From the NCBI GenBank assembly GCA_030562195.1, contig JAUJPP010000005.1:27329106-27393105 (forward strand): a DNA stretch of 64,000 bases, given 5' to 3'. The stretch's first letter is position 1. Every line of letters starts with the position of its first letter. Made by a program: the position numbers and the translations under genes. The notes beneath the pieces were generated by a model, which had not been told where the DNA came from, made no database searches, and was given only the letters and a program-made list of their open reading frames with translations. Shown one piece after another: positions 1-9,479 of the stretch. Source of the stretch: Nipponacmea schrenckii. Its lineage: Eukaryota; Mollusca; Gastropoda; Lottiidae.

Positions 1-1400
1 ACAATATGCAATTCTTGACTGATTTTGATGAAACTTGGTGTGAGAGTATGTTATAACTCAAGGATAAACCCTATTGAAAATCAGCGAAATCTAAAAACAT
101 TTAGGAGTTATTGCCCTTGTTCTTGAAAACGCGTTCAATTTTAGCTTGTAAACACTCTTGAGAGAACAATTTTTAATGGATTTTGATGAAACTTGGCCTG
201 AGTATTTGTAATCACCCAAGGATGAAGCATATTGAAAACCAGTTAAATCGAAACAAAATTAATATCAGTTATTGCCCTTGTTTTTGAAAACGCGTTCAAT
301 TTTTAGCTTGTAAACACTCTACAAAGCACAGTTATTGTCCGATTTTGACAAAACTTGCTGAAATTGTTAAATATCACCCAAGGATGAACCCTTTTGAAAA
401 TAGAAAATATAGAAATATATTCAGTACGAATTATTGCCCTTGTTCTATAAAATGTGTTGGATTTTTGCCTTGTAAACTCTCTACAAGTCACAATTATTGA
501 GCGATTTTGACGTTACTTGGCATGAGTATTTGTAATCACCTAAGGATGAACCCTATTGAAATTCAGTTAAATCGAAATATATTTTGTATCAGTTATTGCC
601 CTTGTGTTTGAAAACGCGTTCAATTTTATCTTGTAAGAACTCTAGAAAGAACAATTCTAAATGGATCTTGATAAAACTTGTCTTGAGTATTAGTTTTTAC
701 CCAAGGATGAACCCTATTGAAACTCGAATAAATCGAAATATATTTAGTGTCAGTTATTGCTCTTGTGTTTGAAAACGCGTTTAACTTTTTGGCTTATAAA
801 CACTCTAGAACGCACAATTCATGACCAATGTTGAAAAAACTCACTGAAATTGTTTGATATCACCCAAGGATGAGCCCTATTGAAAATTAAAAATATCAAA
901 ATATATCTAATATGAATTATTGCCCTTGTTCTTTTAAACGTGTTTGATTTTTGTCTCGTAAACACTCTACATGGCACAATTCTTGACCGATTTTGATAAA
1001 ACTTGGCTTGTAAACACTCTAGAAAGAACAATTCTTAATTGATTTTGATGAAACTTGGTTTGAGTATTTGTTTTCACCCAAGGATGAACCCTATTGAAAA
1101 TCAGATAAATCGAAAAATATTTAGTACATGTTATTGCCTTCGCTCTTAAAAACGCGTTCAATTTTAGTTTGAAAACACTCTAGATTTAAGTGTCAGTTAT
1201 TGCCCTTGTTTTTTAAATCGCTTTAAACTTTTGGCTTGTCAACACACGTTCATTTTTGACAAAACTCGCTGAAATAGTTTGATATCACCCAAGGAAGATC
1301 CCTATTAAAAATATCAAAATATTATTAAGGGTGAACCCTATTGCAAATCAAAAAATACTGAAAACATTTAATGAGCTGTTAATTGGTACTATTCCTGACA
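1..1400. repeat. ~160-bp tandem repeat array, about 8 diverged copies
   Basis: Direct reading shows a recurring module: a 'gattttgatgaaacttgg' block, then 'cacccaaggatgaaccctattgaaaa', then 'gttattgcccttgtt', then 'aaacgcgttcaattttagc', then 'ttgtaaacactct'. The 'ttattgcccttg' block recurs near 113, 266, 434, 595, 757, 920, 1132 and 1197, so the period is about 155-165 bp until the array decays near 1200-1400. Small open frames in it are by-products. The same family reappears at 52.2-53.0 kb and as single fragments near 2340 and 4800. Confidence 0.85.
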
Positions 1401-1493
1401 TTTTTTAATGAAACTAGAGACCCTAGAAAAAAAGTATATGGCGGAAGGTTGTATATTTCAGTCCACCAATTGTTACCTTACTGAAAATTTTTT

Positions 1494-1600
1494 ATTAGGG
1501 TTCCTCGCAGCGCAGCGTTTCGCGAGGAACACTATTATTTCTGTAATGATTATTAGGGTTCCTCGCAGCGCAGCGTTTCGCGAGGAACACTATTATTTCT
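1494..1600. repeat. Two tandem copies of a GC-rich hairpin unit
   Basis: Two direct copies at a 58-bp spacing. Each has a 9-bp perfect stem, gttcctcgc pairing with gcgaggaac, around a 13-nt loop (1500-1530 and 1558-1588), followed by 'actattatttctgta'. The unit is GC-rich in an AT-rich setting and is followed by an ATT microsatellite and a poly-T run (1606-1638). No coding role is evident. Confidence 0.8.
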
Positions 1601-1639
1601 GTAAAGATTATTATTATTATTATTTTTTTTTTTTTTTTA

Positions 1640-2560
1640 CACATTTGAAATTCTCAAAATCTACCGGTGCGATCTTTACGAAACTTTCATATTTCCTGAT
1701 AATGTTGTTACAACTTAGATTTTAAATGTAATTCCAGACTTCTGCGCATGCGCGAAGTATGCGATTTTGAATGCGTTTCCATTTTTACAAATGTCGTTTT
1801 TTCTCAGCAACTAATCAATGGATTTGAAAAATGATTTCAGATTATACACCGGGCAATGTTAACGCAAAAATAAGCTTCTTTGACTTTTCACTTTTATGCA
1901 ATTTTTCAATGTCATTTTTTGAATTTGCATATTTTCAAATTTCAATTTTTTACATTCTCAACATTTTTTTCTTAAAACAACGTTTGCAGATGTATATTGA
2001 CTTCTTATACATACTCATACAAACATAATTGTGATAAATTATCTCCCCTAATAGATAATTGCATAATTGCATAACTGGTCATAACTTTGACAAATATCAT
2101 TCAATTCAATCATTGTATAAAAGTGGTGTCAATAGATGCCAAATTTAAATACCTATCTATTGGTACCAAAATTCTTGCCATATGTTGACCGGAAGTGACC
2201 CGAAAGTAAGAAAAACATCATTTTTTACAATTTTTTGATACTTAAATTGCTACTAGTCTTTGGATTAAATTCAAAACCAAAAAAGCATTATTGTATTAAA
2301 TAATACATTTATTTTGGTATGTGTGTTCATCTTAATAACATCTCGGACAAGTTCAAAAATGGTGCGATTTCAGATGTCGGTTTATGAGTTATTGCCCTTG
2401 ATTAAATGAAAAAACATGGAATATTCTGTTTGCTGAAGTGGGCGTATGTTACCTTGCCTGGCAAGCTATCTTTCTGACTCTCACCCAGCCATATCTGTTC
2501 AAATAGTTATCAGAGGCTGGGAATAGGGTCAGCAAGTTTCATACTAACTGTGAAGTTGCG
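1640..2560. other. Gene-free stretch with repeat fragments
   Basis: No convincing exon. A fragment near 2290-2410 resembles the ~160-bp tandem-repeat family ('tctcggacaagttc', 'gagttattgcccttg'). Around 2440-2550 is a dispersed block ('gtgggcgtatgttaccttgcc', 'cagccatatctgttcaaatag') that recurs at 43.6, 44.2, 45.2, 53.0 and 54.1 kb. Confidence 0.55.
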
Positions 2561-2881
2561 TTCTTCAGTTCATTGAGATTGATAGCAGCGTTAAGATTCC
2601 ATTAGTCCTTTTAGGATGAGAGATGAATGAGTATAATTGGTGAAGAAGGCCTGATTGTTCCTCAAAGATTGTTGTCAGAACTGATACTTGACGTAAGGAC
2701 GTAAAGCTCGATACATTTCATTAAGTGCTTTGTGTAATTCATGTAATTTAACTTGGTATTAACTTTCGAATTCCTCTGAAACCGTCAAAGATTCAGATTT
2801 CTAATATATTTTTAACTGTAACTGTAACTTTTTGGATCTCTCTGGCTGGTACAGTTCGGAGCGTTTCGGCTCTCTACAACA
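2560..2881 (+). mobile_element. LTR remnant of a Ty3/gypsy-like retrotransposon
   Basis: The segment shares a long run of similarity with 30600-30960 (for example 'gtataattggtgaagaagg', 'cctgattgttcctca', 'ttgttgtcagaactga', 'tctgaaac...aaagattcag', 'ttttaactgta'). It ends in ...ctacaaca directly before a primer-binding-site-like motif, as a 5' LTR should. The left boundary is uncertain because the terminal TG is not clear. Confidence 0.65.
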
Positions 2882-2882
2882 T

Positions 2883-2895
2883 TGGTGTCAGAAGT
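2883..2895 (+). other. Primer-binding site, tRNA-Leu type
   Basis: The 13-mer tggtgtcagaagt, one base after the LTR end, is complementary to the 3' end (CCA plus acceptor stem) of animal tRNA-Leu. This PBS is used by Steamer-like and related gypsy elements. The match stops after 13 nt, consistent with decay. Confidence 0.65.
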
Positions 2896-3239
2896 AAACA
2901 CATTTGATTTTGCTTTCGTCAATTCAGTGTCTTCTATATACAATCCGTTTCGGCTACGCTGATCTACGATTGTTTTGGATGATACTTTTAGGCGATGTAT
3001 TTAGATAAAATTTCACCCTGATTTTTCGAGATTCTTCTAGGAAATATATTTTGGCTTTACTGAGTTATTTCTAGTTGCATTTCGGTTTTTCAATTTGAAA
3101 AATATTTGTTTTCAAATCGGTTATATACGGTGATTTCTGTAGAAACTGCTCTCATTTAATAAATTTACGTCTCGAAATAGCCGAATAATTGACGAGGTTT
3201 TAGTTTTTCGGCAAAATAATTAATAATTTGTAATTTTTC

Positions 3240-4650
3240 TCAATTTTGAGACGTTATCATAATTCATGATAATGTCGCTTAATCTGAGGGCTCTCTGTCC
3301 GAACTCCAGAATCTACAGAACATTGGTTCAAAACGAGCGAGACTCATTTTATTATTGATGTCCAGCTTAGGCGGTGTGTTAAGCATTGAAGATTTGAAAG
3401 CAATTCCTGAAATTCCGTCAATTTGGAATCCTCTTTTGGAGGATGATGTAATTTCGTTTGATGATATCTGTGCATCAGAAGACAGCAAGAGCTTACACGG
3501 AGTGGACTATGCTAGAGTCCAAGCGGAAATGCAATCGCAGATGTCTACTGTGCAATCAGAATTTTGAAATCAGATGCAAGTAAAATTGAGCCAAGAGTTG
3601 TCTGATTTCAAAGTTGTAGTTTCGGAGTTGGAATCAGATATGCTTCTCTGAGAGAAGGAAATTTGATACTGCCATAGACATGCAGCGATCTGAGTTTGAT
3701 AACAGACTGTTGGAAGCTAAACGAAACCATGAATCTGATATGATAAATAAATCACTTAGGGATAAATTGCGGTCCAAATATGGTGAGTGATGTAAATATG
3801 GACTTTGAGGGGGACTTTCATAGACTTAGACAAATTATATATATATATATAATAGAAAAAGGTGACGATTTGGAAAAGGGAGGGTACCCGAGAAGGCAAT
3901 GACAGGGGCTACTGTCGATTGACTTGCACCAAGGGGTATTTACCATAAAAACCAATGCCTTACTTAACGTCATCGATACAAAGGAATAATAAGGTAGGCT
4001 CCACAACCTTTATAATTTTCCCAGAATATTCACAACATGTTGGTGCTTCCAATAGTCAGAAGTTTTATTTTCAGTTTAAACATAAGATTTAACGTTTGAT
4101 GGCAAGGTAGACTGGAACCATACATATTGCAGTTTGAGAGAATTGCGGTCAGATATCACTGTGATTTAAACTTGTCAAGTTGAGGCCTTGAAATTCTTCA
4201 CTAATCAATCCGCTTCCGTTCCAAATGACTACGATCTATTAGTTGCAAAATTGCTTGCAAGACATGGGTCCAAAGACAAATCACAAACTAAACGTAGACA
4301 GTTGCAGGATATGAAACAGAACCTCGAGGAAGATGTTGATGAATTTGCTGAAAGAATTCTAGAACTAGCTCCGGGAGGTTAACGCTTGAACCAGATAGTC
4401 GTCGAAACTGTAGCCGCAGACTCCTAAGGGGTTGTAACGATAAACGGGCAACACTCACTGCCATAGACCAAGTGATTAAAGGTCAGAGATCTCTTCCACA
4501 AATGATTAAGTGGATAAGATATTGGCCATCTTAAACGAGTCTAAGGGGGGGGGGGGTCCAAGTCGATCGTCATCTCCGAATCGCAGGAATGGGTTTCGGT
4601 GTTTTAAATGTCAAGAGGGTCATTGATCCGGGAATGTCCTTTAAAAAAAT
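3240..4650 (+). pseudogene. Degenerate gag of the LTR retrotransposon
   Basis: Remnants in order: an open piece at 3355-3564 with an acidic, then coiled-coil-like sequence (...VQAEMQSQMSTVQSEF) broken by a stop; a piece at 4188-4382 with typical capsid-end spacing (DMKQNLEEDVDEFAERILELA region); and a CCHC zinc knuckle at about 4600-4637 reading C-F-K-C-x4-H, with an in-frame stop and a one-base shift before the last Cys. Stops and frameshifts throughout show it is dead. A stretch near 3830-4080 with a TA microsatellite may be a nested insertion. No protease, RT or integrase follows, so the pol half is gone. Confidence 0.6.
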
Positions 4651-4769
4651 GATCAAGCGGTTGCCTACTAAGCTGCCCAATTTAAAGTATATTTTCTGTT
4701 TTAACACAGACAGAAACATTATTTAGGTCTATTCCAAGTTTTCATCAATATAAATATTCACACCAAACT

Positions 4770-4960
4770 TCTTTCAAACCTAGTTTGCATTTACTAGCTA
4801 ATTTACATGTGTTTGTAGTAAGTCAAGTGCAATAACTCTAAAACAGTTCATCGAAAAATTGTCAATTTCGAACTTGACCAAGATCTCATCAACTTTAATG
4901 ATAACACCAAATTCCATTCAAATCAGATGAAAACTGTATTGTATATTTCAAGGCAGGGGT
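4770..4960 (-). repeat. Inverted fragment of the ~160-bp tandem-repeat family
   Basis: On the minus strand this reads as the family at 52.2-53.0 kb: the plus strand carries 'gtgcaataactctaaaac', 'caatttcgaacttgacc', 'aagatctcatcaa', 'aaattccattcaaatc', the reverse complements of that family's modules. Confidence 0.6.
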
Positions 4961-5215
4961 CCAGGGTTCAGACCGGTTTCCCCTTGTCAGTGATGCAGAT
5001 CGGAGGGACTGACATGGAAAAAAATTGTCTAGTTGTTCGGATTGGACAATAAACAGAGGCCCCATGTGCTACAGGCGGCTGTGCAGGTTAAAGATCCCTC
5101 GACAGTTACTTTCCTGGCAAAAAATTTTCTCATTGCAAAGGCGTTGCCCTTCTTCATTAGCCCAAAAGGTGCAGAAGATAAGGACGTAAAAAATCCATTT
5201 CATTTCAATTTTTAA
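4950..5215 (+). mobile_element. tRNA-derived SINE, 5'-truncated copy
   Basis: Matches the fuller SINE at 14.1 kb: 'cggtttccccttgtcagtgatgcag', 'ggacaataaac.gaggcccc', 'gttaaagatccctcga', 'aaggtgcagaag', 'gacgtaaaa', and the terminal 'tccatttcatttca' tail. The tRNA head is only partly present (a decayed B-box-like 'gggttcagacc'). Confidence 0.75.
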
Positions 5216-6400
5216 GATTTCAGGTGGTTGCCCACCAGTTGTTATCGATCCCAGTCATGTACATGTCCAAAACTGTTGCTCATAATGGAAAGCAGAGGCT
5301 TCTTTTTCACAGGTGTAAACTTGATAGATATTATAACTGAAATCAAAGGAAATCAACACCAATACCCATCTCGAAATGAGATATATTGTTATTTCGATAT
5401 CTTGTTACAGCTATATCAAGTTTACCCTTGCGCAAAATTATAAATTGCCACGATCGAATTTTATATGAGCCCTAATACTTGAATATTCAGATTGAACCAC
5501 TCATACATTTTACTTTTTTTTATTTACTTCTATAGTTTATAAGTTCTCGTCATTGCTTCTCTTCCGATTACGTGTATCGGTGATAGTATGGTAATCCTTG
5601 CGAAAAATTATAAATTGTCATTATTGAATTTTATATAATATTTATCTTTCAATAAAAGTACCTCATAAATTTTAATGAAATTGAAGGGACGTTAAGTTTT
5701 GGTTAAAATATTAGTGCTGCGTTTCCATTCGTTTCCCGTGCATCGTCATCACAGACGGACCCAAGACCACAAAAACATTTAGCGCTAATGATAGTCCATT
5801 CTATTTTTAGAAAATCTCCCTTCCTTTGGGGGTTTTTGCATGCCCATTTTTGATTTAATTTTGGTTTAGATTTGGAATTTGATGTCTGTAATTACATTTG
5901 ATAGATTTTAGTAAATATTTGTGCCATTTTAATCCGTCTTACTTTACAATTAATGAGGGACTAGTCGATATTAGTGAAATATAACAGTGCAACACGTGAC
6001 ATGATTACAGAAACAGGAAATATAATCCTTTTAATAAGCTTTGGCAAACTACTGTATTATTGTATAGAAATTCAAATCTGATAAACGAAACGATCTTGGG
6101 GCGCTTTGACAAACATTGAGAAGGCAGAATTGCGACTTACGCGGTAAAGAAGAATGGTCTAAGAAAATAGGGGCTGAGAACATTAATGATCATACATGTA
6201 GTTGAAAAGTGTCGCTAATCATGAAGCGTTCTTTGCGCTGGGTCAATCGTAAGTCGGCCTTTCGAGAATATGGGCCCTGATCATTATCTTTGGCCTGCAT
6301 CTATCTCCTGATATAAGAAAAAACATGGGTATAGACAATGGCACATTTGGATGTTACGTTTCATTTCAACGAAATCATGTTTTGAACATAAATGTTCTAC
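5216..6400. other. Intergenic, including the 3' flank of GIMAP copy 1
   Basis: No exon recognised from 5216 to about 5990. From about 5990 to 6400 the sequence aligns by eye with 18270-18690 and 24390-24810 ('aagctttggc.aac.actgtat', 'gaaattcaaatctgataaac', 'gtcggc.tttcga', 'tatctttggcctgcatctat', 'acatgggtatagac'). This is the shared downstream flank of the three GIMAP exons. Confidence 0.6.
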
Positions 6401-6406
6401 AGAAGT

Positions 6407-7548
6407 TTATTTTCCAAACACTTTCAACAACGCTTTTCCTGCAGCAGGCAAAACTTCACTAACAAGAGTTGAGAACCCTGAACGAATAAATCCCCAAAAA
6501 CCAGATTTCTCTTTATTGATTTCCTCTCTCGCTTCTTCTCGGAAATCTTCTTTCTCTGCCTCCAATCTCTCCTCAGTTTCGCGTTCTCGTCGTTCCCTCT
6601 CTTCCTGCAGCTTCCTGTCCGATTCCTTCTTCTTTTCTTCAATGTCCTTTAGTGCCATCTTTAGATCCTTCATTTCATCTACCAGCAATGCAATGTCCGC
6701 TCCCGAGCCATTCTTCTTTGACTGCTCAGTCTTTACCTTCTCCAGCTCTGATATCCTTTTCTTCATTTGTTTTGTGACATCTGATTGTTCTTTGTTCTGC
6801 CTCTTGAACTTCTGTTCATACTCTAGCCTAATGGCATCCCTTTCTTCTTGCGCCCTTTTCTCGTGCTCCCTCCTCAATTCTTCCTCTCGCTTCTTCATAT
6901 ATTTCTCTGCCTCCTCGTACATTTCACTGGTGTAGCAATTCCCCCCATTATCCATGATAATGCTGTCTACGAGAACCAGGAAGTTCTCAACATCCTGTTT
7001 TCGCTCTTCCTCCGATCCTCTGTTATTAAAAGCAATACACCTGTTATTACATGCACTCGCCAAGTCTTGAAGGTCCCGAGGAACCTTTCTGAGATATTCT
7101 CTCAGGGTCTTTTTTTCGTGAGCTAGGTCATCTTTCTTGGTGAATAAAATAATCAAGTAGTTCAGCATTCCCTCGCCGAAAACCTGCTTAAAATGTTGAA
7201 CGGTATCGTTCTCTTCCTTTGTGAATCGATCGATCCTTACAACGAGGACAAAGGCATGAGGACCAGGTGCCGTCATGCCGACACATTTGACCACTTCTCT
7301 GGTAATGTCTCCATTTTCCATTTCAGTGTCAAACAGACCAGGACTGTCTATTATCTGGATATCACGGCCAAATCGTTTAGCAGTTCCACGCTGACATTTC
7401 TTTGTTACGGATGACCCACAAGTACTTGATTCAAATACTATTTTGTTCAGGATATTGTTTCCTGTCGCGCTCTTTCCTGAACCAGTTCGGCCGATGAACA
7501 CAATCCTTCTTTCTGGACACACGTTTCCTGACCACCCGATCCTGCCGT
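6407..7548 (-). CDS. GIMAP/AIG1-type GTPase exon, copy 1 (C-terminal exon of a zinc-finger fusion)
   Basis: Encodes a ~380-residue AIG1-family GTPase exon on the minus strand. Visible motifs: P-loop GRTGSGKS, switch/G3 DSPGLFDTE, G4-like FTKKDDL, then AFNNRG; a long Lys/Glu/Arg-rich coiled coil (about residues 225-345); and a hydrophobic/amphipathic C-terminus (GFWGFIRSGFSTLV...) likely to contact membranes. The exon begins after a 3' splice site (tttgtag, AG at 7549-7550) in phase 1, not at a start codon. The zinc-finger exon at 7685-7846 ends in phase 1 only 136 nt away, so the two should be spliced together. GIMAP proteins bind GTP, oligomerise on membranes and act in immune-cell survival and defence; that role here is inferred. 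An AATAAA overlaps the stop (6406-6411). It is more diverged from copies 2 and 3 than those are from each other. Confidence 0.93.
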
Positions 7549-7684
7549 CTACAAAGAGGAAAAACATTCAAAATGGTAAAGAAAAGGAAAGCGTTGAAAA
7601 TAAACACCTAATGTTCTCAAAGAAAGGATGCTTTAAATGAATTTCTTTATATTTTAGACTTTTAGAAATAGGGAAACAGTTTAC

Positions 7685-7846
7685 CATATTGTGGTCGAGC
7701 CTCATGATTGTATAAGGGATGGGGATTAAAAACATTTGTCAGGGCTGGTTCCTGTCTTGGTCTTTGAACTGCGCAAGCCTGGCAATGTGTCCTGTAGTTC
7801 GAGTTGTAAAGGGTGCACCTCTTGCATTGCCACTCATGAACATCAG
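7685..7846 (-). CDS. NZF/RanBP2-type zinc-finger exon, proximal copy
   Basis: A 162-nt exon on the minus strand bounded by ttttcag (AG at 7847-7848) and a donor G|gtaaac (GT at 7684-7683). Both junctions are phase 1, so the exon is symmetric (54 residues). It encodes EWQCKRCTLYN....THCQACAVQRP, the W-x-C-x2-C-x3-N-x6-C-x2-C signature of NZF/RBZ fingers, followed by a conserved tail (NVFNPHPLY..EARPQYG). NZF fingers of this form (compare the TRABID and TAB2 type) commonly bind ubiquitin; here a Leu replaces the usual Phe/Tyr after Thr. Its donor phase fits the GIMAP exon acceptor 136 nt downstream. The first coding exon of this gene was not identified. Confidence 0.82.
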
Positions 7847-8094
7847 CTGAAAATAATATACATTTTTTACTTTTTAGTAATGTACATGAAGATAACACAA
7901 TATATGAAATTTATATCAGATAAGATCATTTGAAATGTTAATTTGAGTTGTGCTGTATGGAGAACTAATTTATTTTATTATAGAATAGGAAATTTATAAA
8001 TATTATATGTTATTTTCAACTCCACTTTGTCATGAATTTCTTGATTTTTTGACAACGATGGTGAAGAGACTTTAGAAATAGGGAAACAGTTTAC

Positions 8095-8256
8095 CATATT
8101 GTGGTCGAGCCTCATGGCTGTATAAGGGATGGGGATTAAAAACATTTGACAGGGCTGGTTCCTGTCTTGGTCTCTGAGCTTCGCAAGCTTCGCAATTTGT
8201 CTTGTAGTACGGGTTGTGAAGGGTGCACCTCTCGCATTGCCACTCATGAACATCTG
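8095..8256 (-). CDS. NZF/RanBP2-type zinc-finger exon, distal copy
   Basis: A second 162-nt phase 1-1 exon, 410 bp upstream of the first in gene order, with the same acceptor (ttttcag) and donor (atg|gtaaac). It encodes EWQCERCTLHN....TNCEACEAQRP, with all four Cys, the Trp and the Asn intact, plus the same NVFNPHPLY tail. The intron to the next finger is 248 nt. The surrounding intron sequence is duplicated too, so the exon arose by a local tandem duplication. Intact splice sites, phase and Cys in both copies suggest both are in use. Confidence 0.82.
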
Positions 8257-8788
8257 CTGAAAACAATATACTTTTTTTACTTTTTAGTTATGTACATGAA
8301 GATAACACAATATATGAAATTTATATCAGATAAGATCCTTTGAAATGTTAATTTGAGTTGTGCTTTATTATAGTATAGGGAATTTATAAATATTATGTTA
8401 TTCATCAGTTTGTCACAATATAATCGACAGGCAGTATTTTATGCCTTCGCGATAGCATGAACAACATTAAATCACTTTGTTGAGCGACATAAGCGTAAGT
8501 TAGCACGAATATCTAATTTTAATTAGGATGTGATTATAACCATAAGCATTCTTTTTCTAAATTGCTATAAAAAAAAAGCACCCCATCTGTGCACTCGTTG
8601 TAAAACAGATTGATAAAATAGGTCCACAGTTCTAATGAATATTTCACTTTCACTTTCCTTGTCTATGGTGTATCAAGAATTTAATTCAACATTTATTTTT
8701 GAAGAATAAAACAGTTGAGAGATCTTGCCATTATGATAATTTTGTTTGGTAAAATTATTTCATACCGGGGTATGGAATGAGGCGGTCG

Positions 8789-9265
8789 ACTGTCATTTAG
8801 TCGCCCTTTTTTTGTAAGCACACCTCATTTAGACACAGAACTTAGGCACACTTCATTTAGGCACACAGACAAAAAAGCAAATGTAATGTAGGCACATTGT
8901 TATTTTGGCACCGCGATTTAGGTACACTTTTAATTAAGCACATACTCAATTAGGCACACTCTTTTTAGGCATACTAAAATTCGGCACACCGCCATTTAGG
9001 CACAGTGATTTAGACACACCGTCAATGTGGCACATTCACACATGACCAGACATATCTCCTTTTTGCTACAAACTGTCACCTGATAAGCACAGCCTATAGC
9101 ACAAGTTGCCTCGGTTTATTGTCCGATCCCTACAGTCAGTCCCTCAGACCTGCATCACTAAATAACACTGTGCCTAAATGACATGTTCTTATCTGACCAT
9201 GAGCTTTAAAAGAACTGTGTCTGAATGAGGTGTAATTTTAAAAAAAAGTGTGTGTAAATGACTGC
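8789..9265. repeat. Fold-back element built of 'atttaggcacac' modules
   Basis: From 8815 to 9035 a degenerate short module (t)tt-aggcacac recurs more than ten times at irregular spacing. The opposite orientation (gtgcctaaatga, gtgtctgaatga, gtgtaaatgact) occurs at 9168-9262. The outer ends are roughly complementary: gactgtcatttag near 8789 against taaatgactgc near 9254, and cctcatttagacacag near 8823 against ctgtgtctgaatgag near 9218. A non-autonomous fold-back element is the likeliest reading. Confidence 0.55.
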
Positions 9266-9479
9266 TTACGTAATGAGGCAATTTTAAATATAATAATGTT
9301 TAATTCTTTCGACCGGTTTCAATGCAAGCTAACTAATGTGTATAATCCTACACATTTTACATACGTAGGTGACTTGAAATCGGAAATCTATTGGCATTAA
9401 CGTTAATTTATTAATTTTTGCTGCCTTTCCGAATATATCACTTGAACAATTACCCTGAAATGACCAGCTTGATGTTTGA

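Larger units (their letters stand above)
7662..8395. repeat. 410-bp tandem duplication carrying the zinc-finger exons
   Basis: Unit 1 (about 7662-7985) and unit 2 (about 8072-8395) share exon and flanking intron sequence ('gaaatagggaaacagtttac', 'agtaatgtacatgaagata', 'acacaatatatgaaattt', 'atcagataagatc', 'gttaatttgagttgtgct'). The offset is constant at about 410 bp. About 90 bp near 7985-8070 is outside the aligned part. Confidence 0.8.

Noticed and set aside
6351..7640. Long plus-strand frames opposite the GIMAP exons (also at 18688-19929 and 25032-26042)
   Set aside because: They are antisense shadows of the Lys/Glu-rich coiled coil, recurring at the same relative place in all three copies.
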